In this document: positions 1 to 15,000 of the stretch, piece by piece
Layout: each line of letters starts with the position of its first letter
How positions within the stretch are numbered: position 1 is the first letter of the stretch
Assembly: GCA_963281255.1 (NCBI GenBank)
Contig: OY725488.1
Span: 8,095,524-8,159,523 of the forward strand
DNA from: Aphrocallistes beatrix
Taxonomy: Eukaryota; Porifera; Hexactinellida; Sceptrulophora; Aphrocallistidae
Length of the DNA: 64,000 bases
Direction of reading: 5' to 3'
Made by a program: the position numbers and the translations under genes
The notes under the pieces: generated by a model
Told to the model about the DNA's origin: nothing
Databases searched by the model: none
The model's input: the letters and a program-made list of their open reading frames with translations, nothing else

Positions 1-3000
1 GTCTATGGTATTCATTATGTAGATTTCATCCTTTTTGTCCTACGAGTCACTTAATGGAGCTGCACTTTTGATAAAATATTGACACTATCATTATCATTAA
101 AGATATTTCGAGGCCTCATCAGCGATTTCTGTCTTGATTTTTACTTTTAATGTAACTTGTTTCACAATGTTGTTTATGTTAACAAGATGATATTTTTATT
201 AGAATTAACTGACCTAACGTGTGATAAGATTTCCAATCTCTTGAGTCAGATCACCTCTACAAAGTACAGTTCAGAATGGGCCTACATCAAAGCTCTAGAA
301 CCTGACTGCTCCACCTGCTGTGTTAATTTCATGAAGACTTTGTCTTTATATATTGATGATCTCATCGTACCACTGCTGGGAGGTATCTTGGCTATCCTTG
401 ACACTCACGACAATTTGGATTTACCATTTCATAAAGAAGAAAATATTAAAGAACTCTGGGGAATGTTTTATCGAGATGAGAATATAATCAATTTGAGTTC
501 TTTGATTACAGAACGATCTTTGAATTCTCGCCACTCAATTCTAAATCACTCAAGAAAGATAAAACTGGTGAAGAATTATTTTCCTTTTTTTTGGAATATC
601 TACCAGCAAGTTAACCATCTTTTTCATCAAATGTGCGCTAATATTGGTAAGTTGATTGATTTAAATGCAGCTTCTATTAGGGATGTATTTTAGGGTATAT
701 AGGTTCCCCATCCTTGAATACAAAAGTATTCAGGCGCATACACCTAGCTAAGCAACCCACCTAGCAATCAAATTCTAGTTCCGCTGATTTGTTCTTACCA
801 TGCATGCATTCCCTATTTGAGATTATGTAGATTATGTTCACCAAACTTAATTTACGATCTCAATTATAATGTTTATTATCTTAGGCATTAATGAGACGTT
901 TGAGAGGTTTGAAGATAATTTCAATCAATCATCAATCGATAGAGCAGTGTCTACAGTGAATAACAGGAATACTAAGAGCGCTCTTTCTATTCAAGAAGCA
1001 TACCTGAGGGACTTTTCTACTCTACACATGTCATATGTGCATTGGCAATTGTTTCGGGTAATCAAGAAGAATTTAGTTATACATTTTGTATCCTAAAAGC
1101 TAAATTATATTTTCCAATACTATTTTTGAGAAACATTTTATTTTTTTAATATTTTCTAGACTCTATACATCATGTTGTCCGTTGCTACTTCTAAACACAG
1201 GAGAACGAGAATGGATGAGGGTGTAGCAGAAGACTATGTACACCCTGATAAGCTACCAGAAGTAACGATTCCTAGTATACACATAGCTTATCATCTGATA
1301 CGGAGAAGAATAGTATTTGTTAATGAAGCGTTCAGTCTCGGGATTAAGTTTCCTCCAAAGCATATTATTTGTCATGAAAATTGGTACCAAAATCCGAAAA
1401 CGTTTTTTGAATTAAGAAACATTGATTTTATGATCTTTGAATGCGCTATAAAAAAATGTTTAGAAGCAGTGCAACATTTGAAAATACATACATCTCCTGA
1501 AGAATTTTATCAAAATGTTGTACAGTATCATAATTTTGTTGATATTGTTTCGAATTACAGTAGTTTGATAGAAGAAAACTGGAATCTATTTCAGAATGAC
1601 TTTGGAGGAGAGATAGATTCTCTAAGGTATATTTAATACAGTAGAACCTCTATATGTGGGAAAAATTTGGGTAATCTTTATTCGTTTCCATACAGATGAC
1701 CCTCTAGAAGTGGGGAAGTGGGGAATGGGGAGTTAAAAATTTCAGAAATTGTTTTCCCATTCAAATTAACTTCTTTATTTGTGCTAGGCTAGATTCGGTT
1801 AACCGGCTAACAGCCATCAATCTCGGTTAGCGGTTACGAAGTTCTTAGATCGGTTAGCCGATCTGCTTTATTTTCTCAGTATTTAGACTAATTTAATTGT
1901 TTTTCGACGAAGATTCATGAATATTACTCCTAAAAATTTGATAATACAATATAATTTATATATTCTAATCGGTAATGCGGAAATGGTTCGACTTTTCGAA
2001 AAAGGAAATAGTTCGAATTGCAGATTTAGGAAATAGTTCGACTTTTTATCATTTGGATTAATAGTGTTTTTTATGTGAAATATTTCCATTTTGGAAAGTC
2101 GAACTACATATTTCCGTTTTTTTGCGAAATATTTCCACCATACCTGCTAATCCACCATTAATCCTAATGATAAAAAGTCGAACTATTTCCTAAATCTGCA
2201 ATTCGAACTATTTCCTTTTTCGAAAAGTCGAACCATTTCCGCATTACCTATTTCGAGAGCACTAAAAGTTATCAAAATTTTCAATATCAGGTTAAATATT
2301 AGTCCAAAAATCCATATTTCTACCAATTAATATTGATATTGGTTAACCAACCCCAAACCTGTTTGGGGTAAAGTACTAAGAGAGAGGTTTTCTGGACACA
2401 ATTTGCAGTTTATCGTAAGGTCGGTTCTTGACTTGACCTTAATTGAACTATAAAGTAATTTTCTGATCGTCTATGTTGAAAACAATCTGATCCAAATAGT
2501 CATAAAATTTAATTTTTTAATTTTGACATCAAGACTGTATTTTACCCTAATCATAGCCTACTCTAATACTCTAATAGAGTAGGCTATGCCCTAATTTATT
2601 AATTGAGTGATAATAGTTATTATAATTGTCGCATTTGGTGCCCAGATTATCGTCCCGCTACTCAGAGTAATTTGTCTGTATTTACAACATGTTTATACTT
2701 CAAATATTATTATATTCTGAGTTATTGTGATTTTACTAAACTACGCCAATTTGCATCGGCTGAACCAATATCATGGACTAAACCTTATTCATCTTTACCA
2801 AATTCGGTGAGACAATCCTCCGAAAAATAAATTGCAGTAAACGCTATCTTACCCAATAAATTACGAAATTTTAACTCTGCTCATTAACTTTAATCGAGTA
2901 GAGTAATTGAATGTAGAATTTCATAGATACCCCTATGTGGCACTTCCAGCATATCCATGGTCCATTTTAAAAATATGCACTCCGTTCTTATTATTTCGCA

Positions 3001-6000
3001 GTCCACGGATATATTTAAGTTACAAGTACATACGTATGTTAGTACGAAATAGGATTTGCATGTTTATTTATTCTTTTAGGTTCAAGTGGGAGGGTACAAA
3101 ATGCCTGGCGTTATTTGTCACCCATTTTTTTGATGAAAAGATGCTTGAAAAGGAAATCAAATTGAAGATGAAATCAACACTACTTTTACAAGAAGCGCTG
3201 AAAAGCATTCGTAATGTAACTTTTACTTCACTTTCCTGCCAAAGTATTCGTACGCCCAAATATTTTTCATACAAATAATTATGAATTAGGTATATTCAGT
3301 GAGTAAATAGAAGGGAATCAGTAACTGATGCCAGTATTCTAGATATTTTAATTCATCATATTGGAAGTTTTCAAATCGATTCCTATCAGCAAGAATAAAA
3401 CCAACCTGTACCTTGTCCACGTGCCACTATATTATGTGATGGTCCATGGCATTTTAATACACTAAGGCAGGTGTGTCAAACTCGAATCGGATAGTGGGCC
3501 AATTTCATAACCCCAGCTCTTCCCCGGGCCATGATAGAAATGAATAAATTTTAACTACTGATTCATTCAATTATAATATTTTTTCGAAACTGGCTGGCGG
3601 GCCACCAGTTTGACACGCCTGCACTAAGGCAATGACACATGAAAATAGTAGATTTAGGCGCTTTCACTATGTATACAATACTAAGAAAAATATTTTATTA
3701 ACTGTTTATTAACCGTTGAGAGCTCGCTTTTAACCTAAAATAAGATTTTTTTCAAAAGATGTGAAAATATGTGTATATCAATATGTGTTAATAACTCATA
3801 AAATATTCATATCATTGCTTTCAAAGTGCGAAAATCGGATCCTACATGGTGAAATACCCTACATCAGTCGTTGAGATCTTACTTTTATCGGTCTGTAGTC
3901 TATCGACCGACATATTTTCTTTTCAAAATGAAATTGCCTTACTCTATTATTTAATAATACAAAAAATAATACTAAATTGCCTTAGTGGATTCGAATGCTA
4001 TGGATAGTGCTTAGTGGAGGTGGTATAGGTTGAAAATTTTTAACCTTGAATCAGAGAAATTTCGGTGGAAATCTTCTGTATGGAAAATGATTTAAACCAT
4101 AAAATACAATACAATATCTGTAACTGATCCATTGTTACTTCCTTCATAAATGTACTCAGTTTATATTTATTTCTATAGAAAATATTGTAGAATAATACGT
4201 TTGGCATGCGATTTATATTCTTAATGAATTCTCATTAATGTTAAATTTATGTTTATAAACACTTGAATGTTCACGTAAAGTTGTTTATTTTAAATATCTT
4301 TTTCAGGTAGTAACTCAGGAGAATGTTAATTTCCAATCTTTACAGACAGTTACTTCTATTTTGGACAAGTTACGAATATTCACGTAAGTAATTCACTTTC
4401 TCTCTGATACTTATTTTTGTTAGCTGACATTAGATATTGTTAGTCTTAACCAACCCGCATGACTAATTCCCGGATCTGATGAGTCGATCAAGTTGCTTAA
4501 TTTCCGGGAGTGGATAGATAAAATACATATTCTTCCTCCCCGGAAATCAGGTATTTTGACCCGTCCCGCCCTGGAAATAGGTCATAGGTGATGATCAGGG
4601 GCGATTCGGTAGCCCCCACATTTTCTCATCCAGTTTCAGAAAGCTAGATATACCGCATGCTTTGCGCAAGCGCGGGTAGTGGACACTTTGTATCCGCAAA
4701 GTTGCCCTGCGGGCGTCTGGCAATATTAACAAATTCAGAGGCTATTAGGGATGTAATTATTCAATTTTAAAAATACAAAATTACCTGATAAGATAGAGTC
4801 GCCCAAAATACAAAAATCTTATATATTTTAACGCTAGGATTTGATTTTTGTTTGTTTGTCTGAATTGATTGAAGAATTGGTAAGTCAAAGAGATATAAAA
4901 ATTGGCATGCAGGTATCAAATGATGAGTCTACGATTATCTTCTAAGATCTAAGCAAAATTTTCACACCTCTGCAAAAAAAGTGGAGAACAAATTTTCACA
5001 CCTTTACTGTACAAAAATGACTTCACTCTCGTAATGGATATGATTGTACTGCACTACAATATACTATCATTGTTATTAATATGTCAAAGGAATAACTTAT
5101 ATAGGTATCTTAATTTTATTATAGTGTATAGCAATAAAAAGGTTATGTGTATATTTTCATACCTGTATATACATATGTTCACACCTTTTGACGAATTTTG
5201 AGAAATATGCTAAAGACTAGCATCCAACGGTTAATAACTTAATACGAGGTTTTGAAGGGTGTAGATTTCTAATATCATATTTTTGAATAAATTTGATGAT
5301 TATTTTTAAATTTTTGTTTACAAAAATTCCATAAAGTAAACAAATTCCAAAAATAGACTGGACATATGCGTAACTATTTTGTTTTTTTCATGGTTAGCTG
5401 GGTGAGATTTGTAAACATATATCAAACTAATGTGGCATCCCAACCCAAGTCAACATAACATTTAGGTCTATGGTGGCACGCTACCCCTGCCACCCCTGGA
5501 GTTTCGCATATGAGGAGGCTAGCTTCCAACTTTTGACATGGGGTTTTAAGGGTCTAGATTTCGATATCATGTTTTCGAATCTATATGATAAATTACAAGT
5601 GCGCTTCGCTTGCTTGCGCTGCGCGGCTGGTGGACACTTTGTATCTGCCAGAGGCGTCCTTTGGAATCTAGCCTCACATTGATTATTTATAAGGTAGATA
5701 ACATCTCTAAATACTTTTACGTCTGACATACTGTTATTATCGATACCACTCGAAAAGTCACAAAATTTGTCAATTTTTCACTGTTTGATTCGTAATGATG
5801 ATATCATAGCATAATGATGAGTCATCATTTTTTGATGATAGTTGCATCATATATACGTATGTGAGGAATATTAATATACAAATTTGAAAGTCTTTCATAT
5901 ACATAATAACCTGCGAATTGAATCAATTGATAAGATCTTATTTTTAAGTTTTTGTTTTTGTTTTTGTTTTTAGATCTGTTAAAGCAGATGATATCATTCA

Positions 6001-9000
6001 CATTTGTAACTCGAATGAGCAGGGGAAAGAATTTTCTTCGGTCCTCTTTGAACCTTGCCAAAGGTATTTATTATAATCTTCACTCCCAATACAAATTACA
6101 TACTAGATTGTACTACGTACTTGATAATATGGTTGCCTCTTATTAATATTCTAGGGAACTTGTATTCTCAATCACTTAAATTGATGAATTATTTACGCAT
6201 AAATATTCTATAGTTGTGAACCTAAGCTGTTGGATTTCTTCCAGGATCTTTCTTCCCGGTTCTTTTTGCAGATGCTTTTGAATATCACTTTTTCAAATGG
6301 ACCCACCTCAATTCAGGAAGATCTCAGAAATCATTTACTGACATTTTTGATGAAAAATCAAACTCCTAAAAAAGAGGGAAAAGATATGCTACTTGCCCCG
6401 CTTTATCTATTTAAAGATAAAGAAGTTAACCCTTCTCCAGCTCTTCGTTGTATTCTTTTAGGAATTATACTGAGAGGCAGGTACGAACTCGAATCAAATC
6501 AAATAGTCTATTCCTATATAGAAATAAAACATCTTTCTTTTATAATAGAAGTGTTAGAAATAGTTGTACTCATCACCCCTTTATTCATAGTTTTACGAGT
6601 ATACCTCATCTACTGTAAATGCGCATGAACCTGAAATAATTATAAATTAACTGATTTTTTTTAGTTTTAGAAATGAATTAATTCAGAATCAAATTGCTGA
6701 ACACATAAAAGATAACGGCCTAATGTTGAGACAAAAAGGACTTTCTCATGGGAACAATCTGACGTTTCTACTTCTCCAAAGTTTAGAGGTAAATTATATA
6801 TATTTAAGATAAACGGTATAGCAAACCAATTTTGCGTATTAGTTTCTGACCAATTTCAAGTTCATTTTAATGATTGTTTTACACTGAAACCTGAAACCAG
6901 AAGCCCCATAATACAATCGTTTTACATTTAGATTTTGAATATTGTTGTAATAAGCTTTTGTTAAATATAATATTGTGAATGTACTGCAGTGGTGGAATAA
7001 TGCAAACACTGCCCTACCAAAAGTATTCGTACACCCCAATAATTCCCATACAAATTGTATAAATCGTATCTATTTTTGGAGTCAATAGTAATAAATCAGT
7101 AACAGTTTGACAAAATTTGGCTTAAAATTCATATTCTACACACTCGATTTACTCATTTTATAGTATTTCAACTCGATTACTCTATTTAAAAGTTAAATCT
7201 TTTTAACCCGTGACACCTAGTGCCACTAACACCATCATATATAGTGGCATTAATTTATGGTATGTGGTACAATGAAGTAAATGTTCAAATATTTATGTTC
7301 GAAGGAGAGTAATTAAGTTGAGAACCTATAAGGTTCGTAATTTGAATGTGAAGAAAACGAATTTAAAATAAAAATTAGTGTATTTGTTACAGATTAAATA
7401 TTGTTGACTTCATAAATAGATTAGTTTTACAACTATTTGATGGAAAATTTTGAGGTGTACGAAAACTTTTGGTAGGGAAGTGTATATTTATTTATAAAAT
7501 TGCCAAAGTTCCCAGATAGATAAACAAGAAAAATCAGCCCAACTTGACTCATGATTTCTTATGTATTTGGCGGGCCAGTCTCGGACTCCTTGCGAGCCAT
7601 AGGTTTGACACCCCTGGTTTAACTCATAGCTTTTGAATTTGTGAAAACAAACATGAGTTTTGAGAGATATATACTAAACCATTAAATTGAGACTATGCAT
7701 GCTAAATTTTGAATACCCATATTTCCTTATTAGCAGTATGTACATAGGCGTAACTATTTTGATTTTTTTCATGGTTAGCTGGGGTGGCGAGATTTGTTAA
7801 CATATATCAAACTAATGTGGCATGCCAACCCAAGTCAACATAGCATTTAGGTCTAGGATGGCACGCTACCCCTGCCACCCCTGGAGTTACGCCTATGAGT
7901 ATGTATAGTGTGTTTTGAGAATTTGTAATTATATACTACTGTTTCTCTACAGGATTCGTATCATCACAATATTTCGAAGAATATAGAAAGCATTAGTAAC
8001 ACTTTAAAGAAATTTAAAATTACACTTTTCCCCATCTCAACCTCTGAAGCTATTACTTATGAAATAATCGAATCAGTAGCTGCAATACGCTTTGCCATAC
8101 ACTGGATTGTAAAATGGAAGACTGCCTCTCACTTGCGAGAAAAGTACCTTAGGATTCAGAAACAAGGTTTTATGTCACAGAACATTTCCCCACGTCATGA
8201 CATTCTAGTAGGTAATAAGGAATTGAAAGAATTGATTAAAGATCTTGAAAGAAATGTGATAAAAGATCCGGATATCCAACTATTCTTATCAAAGACGTTT
8301 TACTTTCATGTTGGTTATGGTGAAATGGTGAAATATAAGAACTATGAATATATGAGTTGCTTTTTTCCGAAAAATTACGAAGCTATCCAAGAGGTCAGTG
8401 AATTTGTAAATTAGACATGATTATTTATTTACATTTTTAGCATCGTCTGAACTAACGAATGACTCAGTTTTTATCTCTAGGCCTTTGTACTTGTAGTTTT
8501 TTCAAATTAATATTCTAGCATTTAATTCATATTATTATATATTTTTTTATTTTAGGAGTGCTATCTTGACCTATTCTCTGGTTTTGACTCTACATATTCA
8601 ACAATAAAGGAATATATTTGTTCGTGCTCTACTAAAAGCTTGCTTCGATCTCATAAAAAGGTTATAATTTTAACTTTATGGTAGTATCTCAATCCGCTCG
8701 TTTGCATCCTGCAGCCGGCGAATACCTCTGCATGAGGTGCCTAGAGAAATAAGAATAGTTTGCACTTACATTATTTTTGACATTACATTATTTTTGACAT
8801 TTATAAACATATCTATAGATGGGCGAAAAGAGGTTCCAACAAAACATCATATTCGCTATATTTAGTGAGTTTGTATCTTATCATCTGGGATCTACAATTC
8901 AAAGACATTCTTCAGAGAAAGTAAGGTTTTGAATAAAATTCTATGCTTCTATCCTAGGAATGAATTCGCCTTCTTACGATAATTTGATCGCCCGATTCTA

Positions 9001-12000
9001 ATGTTCTAATTGATTACGGATCTTATTAGCATAAAACGAGGAATATCTCGATAAACACAAAACATATTTATTTGAGCTTTAAATTTGGCATATTTATGTT
9101 AAACTTTTATTATTTCAAATGTTCAAAAACTACACAACTCACGAATGCCTTTTTCTTTGATTTACTCTTTTCTTTTTAATTTTAATAGTTGATCCTTCTT
9201 CCATAAAGCATCTGATTGATGTTCCTACAAGATATAATTTGTGAAATAAAAATTTTGTTTTTAGAATAAGAAATTGAAGGAATGCATCCACAGTATTCTA
9301 CCTAAAGAACCGATTGACTTGCAAACATTAGCTACTGACATCATGGATAATAAACTCTTCAACTTGCCTCAGTTATGGATATTGCCAAGCACACATCTAA
9401 ATACAGTTTTCATAGCAGGCGTATTGTGTCACATCGGTGTATTTCTGCGGCTGACACGTGACAATAAGTTATTTAATCCTCTCACACTAATTCACTTCAA
9501 CCCAACTGAGCTTCAGAATCATTTTTTTCCTGCAATTTCTGAGGGAGAATATTCACCAGTTAAAACTAGGGCTTCAACAATCAGATATCTTACTGATCCT
9601 CACGAATCTACTGGAAATGTAATTATCTTGATACTCTAATTGTTTTCTTGATTTTTATATACGATTTTGCAATTGATGAACTTCCTTGAAAATAATTTAC
9701 ATTACACTCGAATGGAAGACGACAGGACAAATTTATTTTAAATTGAATTTTGCCACAATTATGAATTTCTACTTTACTATTACGTGTATTAATCTTGTAC
9801 GATACCTAAAATAAAATTTATTTTCTTGTTTGGGTCTAACTATTGGTGAACTGAGTGTGACTAAGTGGTAGAAAGAAGCAAACGCTGGTTTAACCAGTAT
9901 TTTGGGGTACATAAACAACAGTATGTTTTCTTTATGATCCAGATTCCACTATTCGGTCAGATTTCACCATTCAGTCAGACTCGATGAACCAAAGATTATA
10001 CCGCCGATGTAGAACGATATTTTTTCAAAATTATTCCAGAAAATGTTAAATATGTCTCTATAACAAGCGCGCTAAGTGATGAGTCATCATTTTTTAGTTG
10101 TATAAGGCAGTACTGAAGCGAAACACGTTTATTAGAATATTGACAAAAGTATTTTCTAAAATGATTTTGATAAGCGAAATGGAAAGAACCTTATATTATT
10201 TCTTGTGTGTAGAGCATACACAAGGTCAACTTGCACTCAGATCCTGAGTCTACATCAAGTGTCAGATCTCAGACCGGATTTGAACATTTAAAAATGGATA
10301 GTGAATCACCTGCCATTCACTCACATGTTCTTGGCGACCCATTTGGTAGATCCGCTACTCCAACCGGAATTAGGTATTATTTATATTTACATTATAATTT
10401 GACGGTATAATTTGTACTCTGGTTTATAAGGAGAAAATAATTTGGTAGACACTGATACGAGGATTTTCTATAATGTAGCTCGAGTTCGAACATCGTTTAT
10501 TTGGAGTCTATTGGAAATATTATGTTTAAATGATAATTTGGTTGTTTAATCAGACTTAGGTACTAGACTTAGATTTTGCTATTTTAGTGTAAAGTGCTCC
10601 ACATCTACAATAAAGTCAGCCTAGTTAGTGCAGTTCCTGTGGGGAGATGCATGGACGGAGTATCTCGTCCGTCCGTATGTATGTATTTACGTTCGTACGA
10701 GCGCTACTGCGAAATTTAACAGTCCGATTTTACCAAATTTCGCATGTAGGATCTCTTTATGGTATAGATATTCATATGTATATTCATATTTTAACATTTC
10801 AACTGCAAAACTTTGTTTAAAGATATAAGTAAGATCGCAATGACTAATGTTGGTATTTCCCAATATAGAATCCGATTTTCGCACTTTGAAAGTAATAATC
10901 TGATTATTTTATGAGTTACAAGCGCGCTTCGCTTGCTTGCACTGCCGCGGCTGACGGACACTTCGTGTCCGCCGGAGGCTTCCTTCTGTCGCCTGAAGGT
11001 GACATTGGTTAACTATAAGGGAGATATCATCTCTAAATATGTCCATCTTAGTTTCAAAATCGATATCACTCGAAAAATCACCAAATTTGTCAATTTTTAA
11101 AATTTTGATGAGTAATGATGGCGTCATAAAAAAGTGATGAGTCATCATTTTTTGATGATAGTTGCATCATATGTGAGGTATGTTAGTATACAGATTCTAT
11201 TAAAATTTCAGCCTTCTATCTCCTAAATGGCTGAGTTATGCCCGAATAACTGTGTTGCTTAACTTTTAAAAATGTGACAATGACGTCATAATTCCATGAT
11301 GAGTCGACATTTTGCTCTGAGCTCAGAACTTACTGGAGCCATAGCCAAAATACTCCCACATGCCAAAAATCAGCTTTCTGCGCCCGGCAGTTTCTTCAAT
11401 CAATTCGTCACAGATATATATATATATACATTAATCGAGTTTTAATAGTAAGGATTAACATATTGATATATACATATTTTCACACTCTTTGAAAAAATTC
11501 TTATTTAACTCTAAAGGCTCTCAACGGCTAATATAGGGAATTTTAGTTTTTCAAATTTCACACTTAGAATCTAAAATGAGTAATTCCCGATGTATTCCGA
11601 TATTCATATTTCACGTTCCTTTGAGTCACTTCCTGGAGCTGCACTATCGGTCTGTCGACTGACATTTTTAAAAAATATTTATAATAAATGATTTGCAATA
11701 AACCATTATTCTAAATTACTGTTCAAGTATATGTACTCTAGCTGCCTAGTTGTTTAACTGTAGAATGCCCAGCATTTATATGGCTTCAGTGCCATATAAA
11801 ATGGCTGGGAGACATCCGCGATATCGGGGACACTGTGTCCCCTCTGGGCATTCTACGGTTTTAAAGTACGTGTTTAGTAATTCACTCTTTTTAGGAATTT
11901 GGCTCCTATATCAGTAGCTCTCATCCGTACATTAATGCACAGTATATTCATATGGACTCTACATTCGAAGCACAAGGAACGTCCTTCTGAAATCATAAAG

Positions 12001-15000
12001 CTGGTTGGACCTATTTCATTTAATAACACCTACTTAGAATATTTCTATCTCCACCTAGTCCAGGATATCATAGATATAACCACCATCAGTAACAACACAT
12101 TTGAAGAAGCTATTCTGCACGTACACTCTCTAATAAACCTGATGATTCATTCAGACTCAGTGTTTAGACAAGACGATCCACGTAAGTTATGTATTTTGAT
12201 CAATCAGAACCAGTTTCAGGCTATCGTTCAGATAATTGAATCACTGTAGTACTCGTATATAGTAATATCTATACTATTGTTGTATGTTCGTTTGTCCATA
12301 ATTAATAGGAAAGACCGTACGCTGTAGAAAGCTGAAATTTATATACAGGGGTAATTTTTCAGTATCGAGAACCACTTATTTTAACTTGATAACCATTGCC
12401 ACCGAATTGTGGCACGCGACACAATTTACTATGGTTAAACCCCATATGAACCACTGATGAATTTTATTTTGCATTTGTGGTCCATATGGGGTTTTACCAT
12501 GGTAAATTGTGTCACGTACCACTAAATTGTGTCCTGTTACACAATTTGCTGGCGATGGTTATCAAGGTACGATGAAATCGATTGAATCACAAGGCCACTT
12601 GAGTAAGAGAAACAAAATCCTTCGATTCTACGGGTAATCTCAAAATTTATACTACAATACCATCCGTGGTTATCCTTACTATTAAAACTCGATGATTGTA
12701 TATATATATATATATATATCTGTAACGAATTGATTGAAGAAACTGCCGGGCGCAGAAGGCTGATTTTTGGCATGTGGGAGTCTTTTGGCTATGGCTCCAG
12801 TAAGTTCTGAGTTCAGAGCAAAATGTCGACTCATCATGGAATTATGACGTCATTGTCACATTTTTAAAAGTTAAGCAACACAGTTATTCGGGCATAACTC
12901 AGCCATTATAGGAGATAGAAGGCTGAAATTTTAATAGAATCTGTATACTAACATACCTCACAGATGATGCGACTTTCATCAAAAAATGATGACTCATCAC
13001 TTTGTTATGACGTCATCATTACGCATCAAAATTTTAAAAATTGACAAATTTGGTGTTTTTTCGAGTGATATCGATTATAACAGTAGGGCAGACATATTTA
13101 GAGATGATATCTCCCTTATAATTAACCAATGTCACCTCCAGGCGACCAAAGGGAGCCTCCTGCGGACACGAAGTGTCTGCCAGCCGCGCAGCGCAAGCAA
13201 GCGAAGCGCGCTTGTATATATCTATCTATATATATATATATCTGTAACGAATTGATTGAAGAAACTGCCGGTCATAGAAAGCTAATTTTTGGCATGTGGG
13301 AGTCTTTGGCTATGGCTCCAGTAAGTTCTGAGCTCAGAGCAAAATGTCGACTCATCATGGAATTATGACGTCATTGTCACATTTTTAAAAGTTAAGCAAT
13401 ACAGTTATTCGAGCATAACTCAGCCATTATAGGAGATATAAGGCTGAAACTTTAATAGAATGTGTAAACTAATATATCTCAAATATGATGCAACTATCAT
13501 CAAAAAATGATGACTCATCACTTTATAATGACGTCATCATTACGCATCAAAATTTTAAAAATTGACAAATTTGGTGATTTTTCGTACGACATCGATTATA
13601 ATAGTAGGACAGACGTATTTAGAGATGTTATCTCCCTTATAATTAACCAATGTGACCCCAGGCGACCGAAGGGAGCCTCCGGCGGACACAAAGTGTCCGC
13701 CAGCCGCGCACGCAAGCAAGCGAAGCGCGCTTGTGTAGTATAATAATCTCACGGATCTACGCAACGGACCTTAAGAATGTATAACAAGCATATATAAATA
13801 TGGTATCAAAGTATGCTTATTCATCGAGAAAATCATGATTAGTCACCATCCTGTTGCTATATTTCGTACCAAATAGTTAATTTTCTGAACTATTTTAAAC
13901 ATACTTTGAAGCATTATTGAGAATTTTCACTTAAAACCAAGCTGGAGATGGATTGATTAAAAAATTAGATTTTTTAAATGGAAAGTTATGGGCCAATTAA
14001 AAAAAACATAACTACTTAGTAAAATACATTGGTCCATATATAACCTTACACCTAACTGTTATATTTAGAGAGATAAAGTGTATTATGGTGATTAGTAAGT
14101 CGCCTATTGCCTACCTGATTGTGCCATTTTGGTGTCTAGCATTTGGAATTTTGAGATATAGTCCAAATTAGTCGAATTACATTCCCTACCAACGCAGGAA
14201 TGTGTCAACATTCCGATGAAAATTTCCACATATCTCTAAGCTACTGGTCCAAAGTAAAATTTCCTGTGATAAATGAACACTAATTAAGCCTTTGGGTCAA
14301 TTCTATTTATAGAAGATACCCCACACTTTTAGGGTTTCCCGGCCCAAAATGACATCCGAAAATGAGTTAGCAAAATGTTTCATATTGTGAAGCACATCCT
14401 TGGTGCAAGTCCGATTGAGCCAGGCAGTGCCTTCAAGTATAGATTGCTATGGATATACTTATCCTTACTATTAAAACTCGATTATTGTTGTGTGTGCATA
14501 TACAGTACCCGGACAAAAGTATTCGACCACCACAGAAACCGCCATACAAATAGTATTAAAGTGGGTCTATTCATAAAGGAATATATACTCAAACTGTAAG
14601 GAATACTCTATTTTTTATTTCAAATTCGTAAACTACACATCATAATTACTCATAATTGATAGCCTCAGCTTAATTACTAACTCCCAAGTTAATAAATATT
14701 AACATTTGATACTTGATGCTACTTGTCCCAAGTCACAGCCATTATATATGATGGCGTTTAGTGACACAAAGTGGCATAGGTCGATAATTTTCAACATAAG
14801 AATAAGTAATTGAACTAGTTGAAACTCTCAATTATGAGTAATTAGAATGTGTAGATTACGAATTTGAACTAAAAAATAGAGTATTTTCTACTGTTTAAGG
14901 ACATGTTCCTTTTTTAAAAGATCTAATTTAATACTATTTGTATGGAACTTTCGTGGTGGTCGAATACTTTTGTCCGGGTAGTGTATATACAGTCGACTCC

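Noticed and set aside
13216-13368. Small frames with RRPKGASGGHK- or QRKQAKRA-like peptides, recurring in several places
   Set aside because: They are translations of the conserved H2 3' end and not genes.
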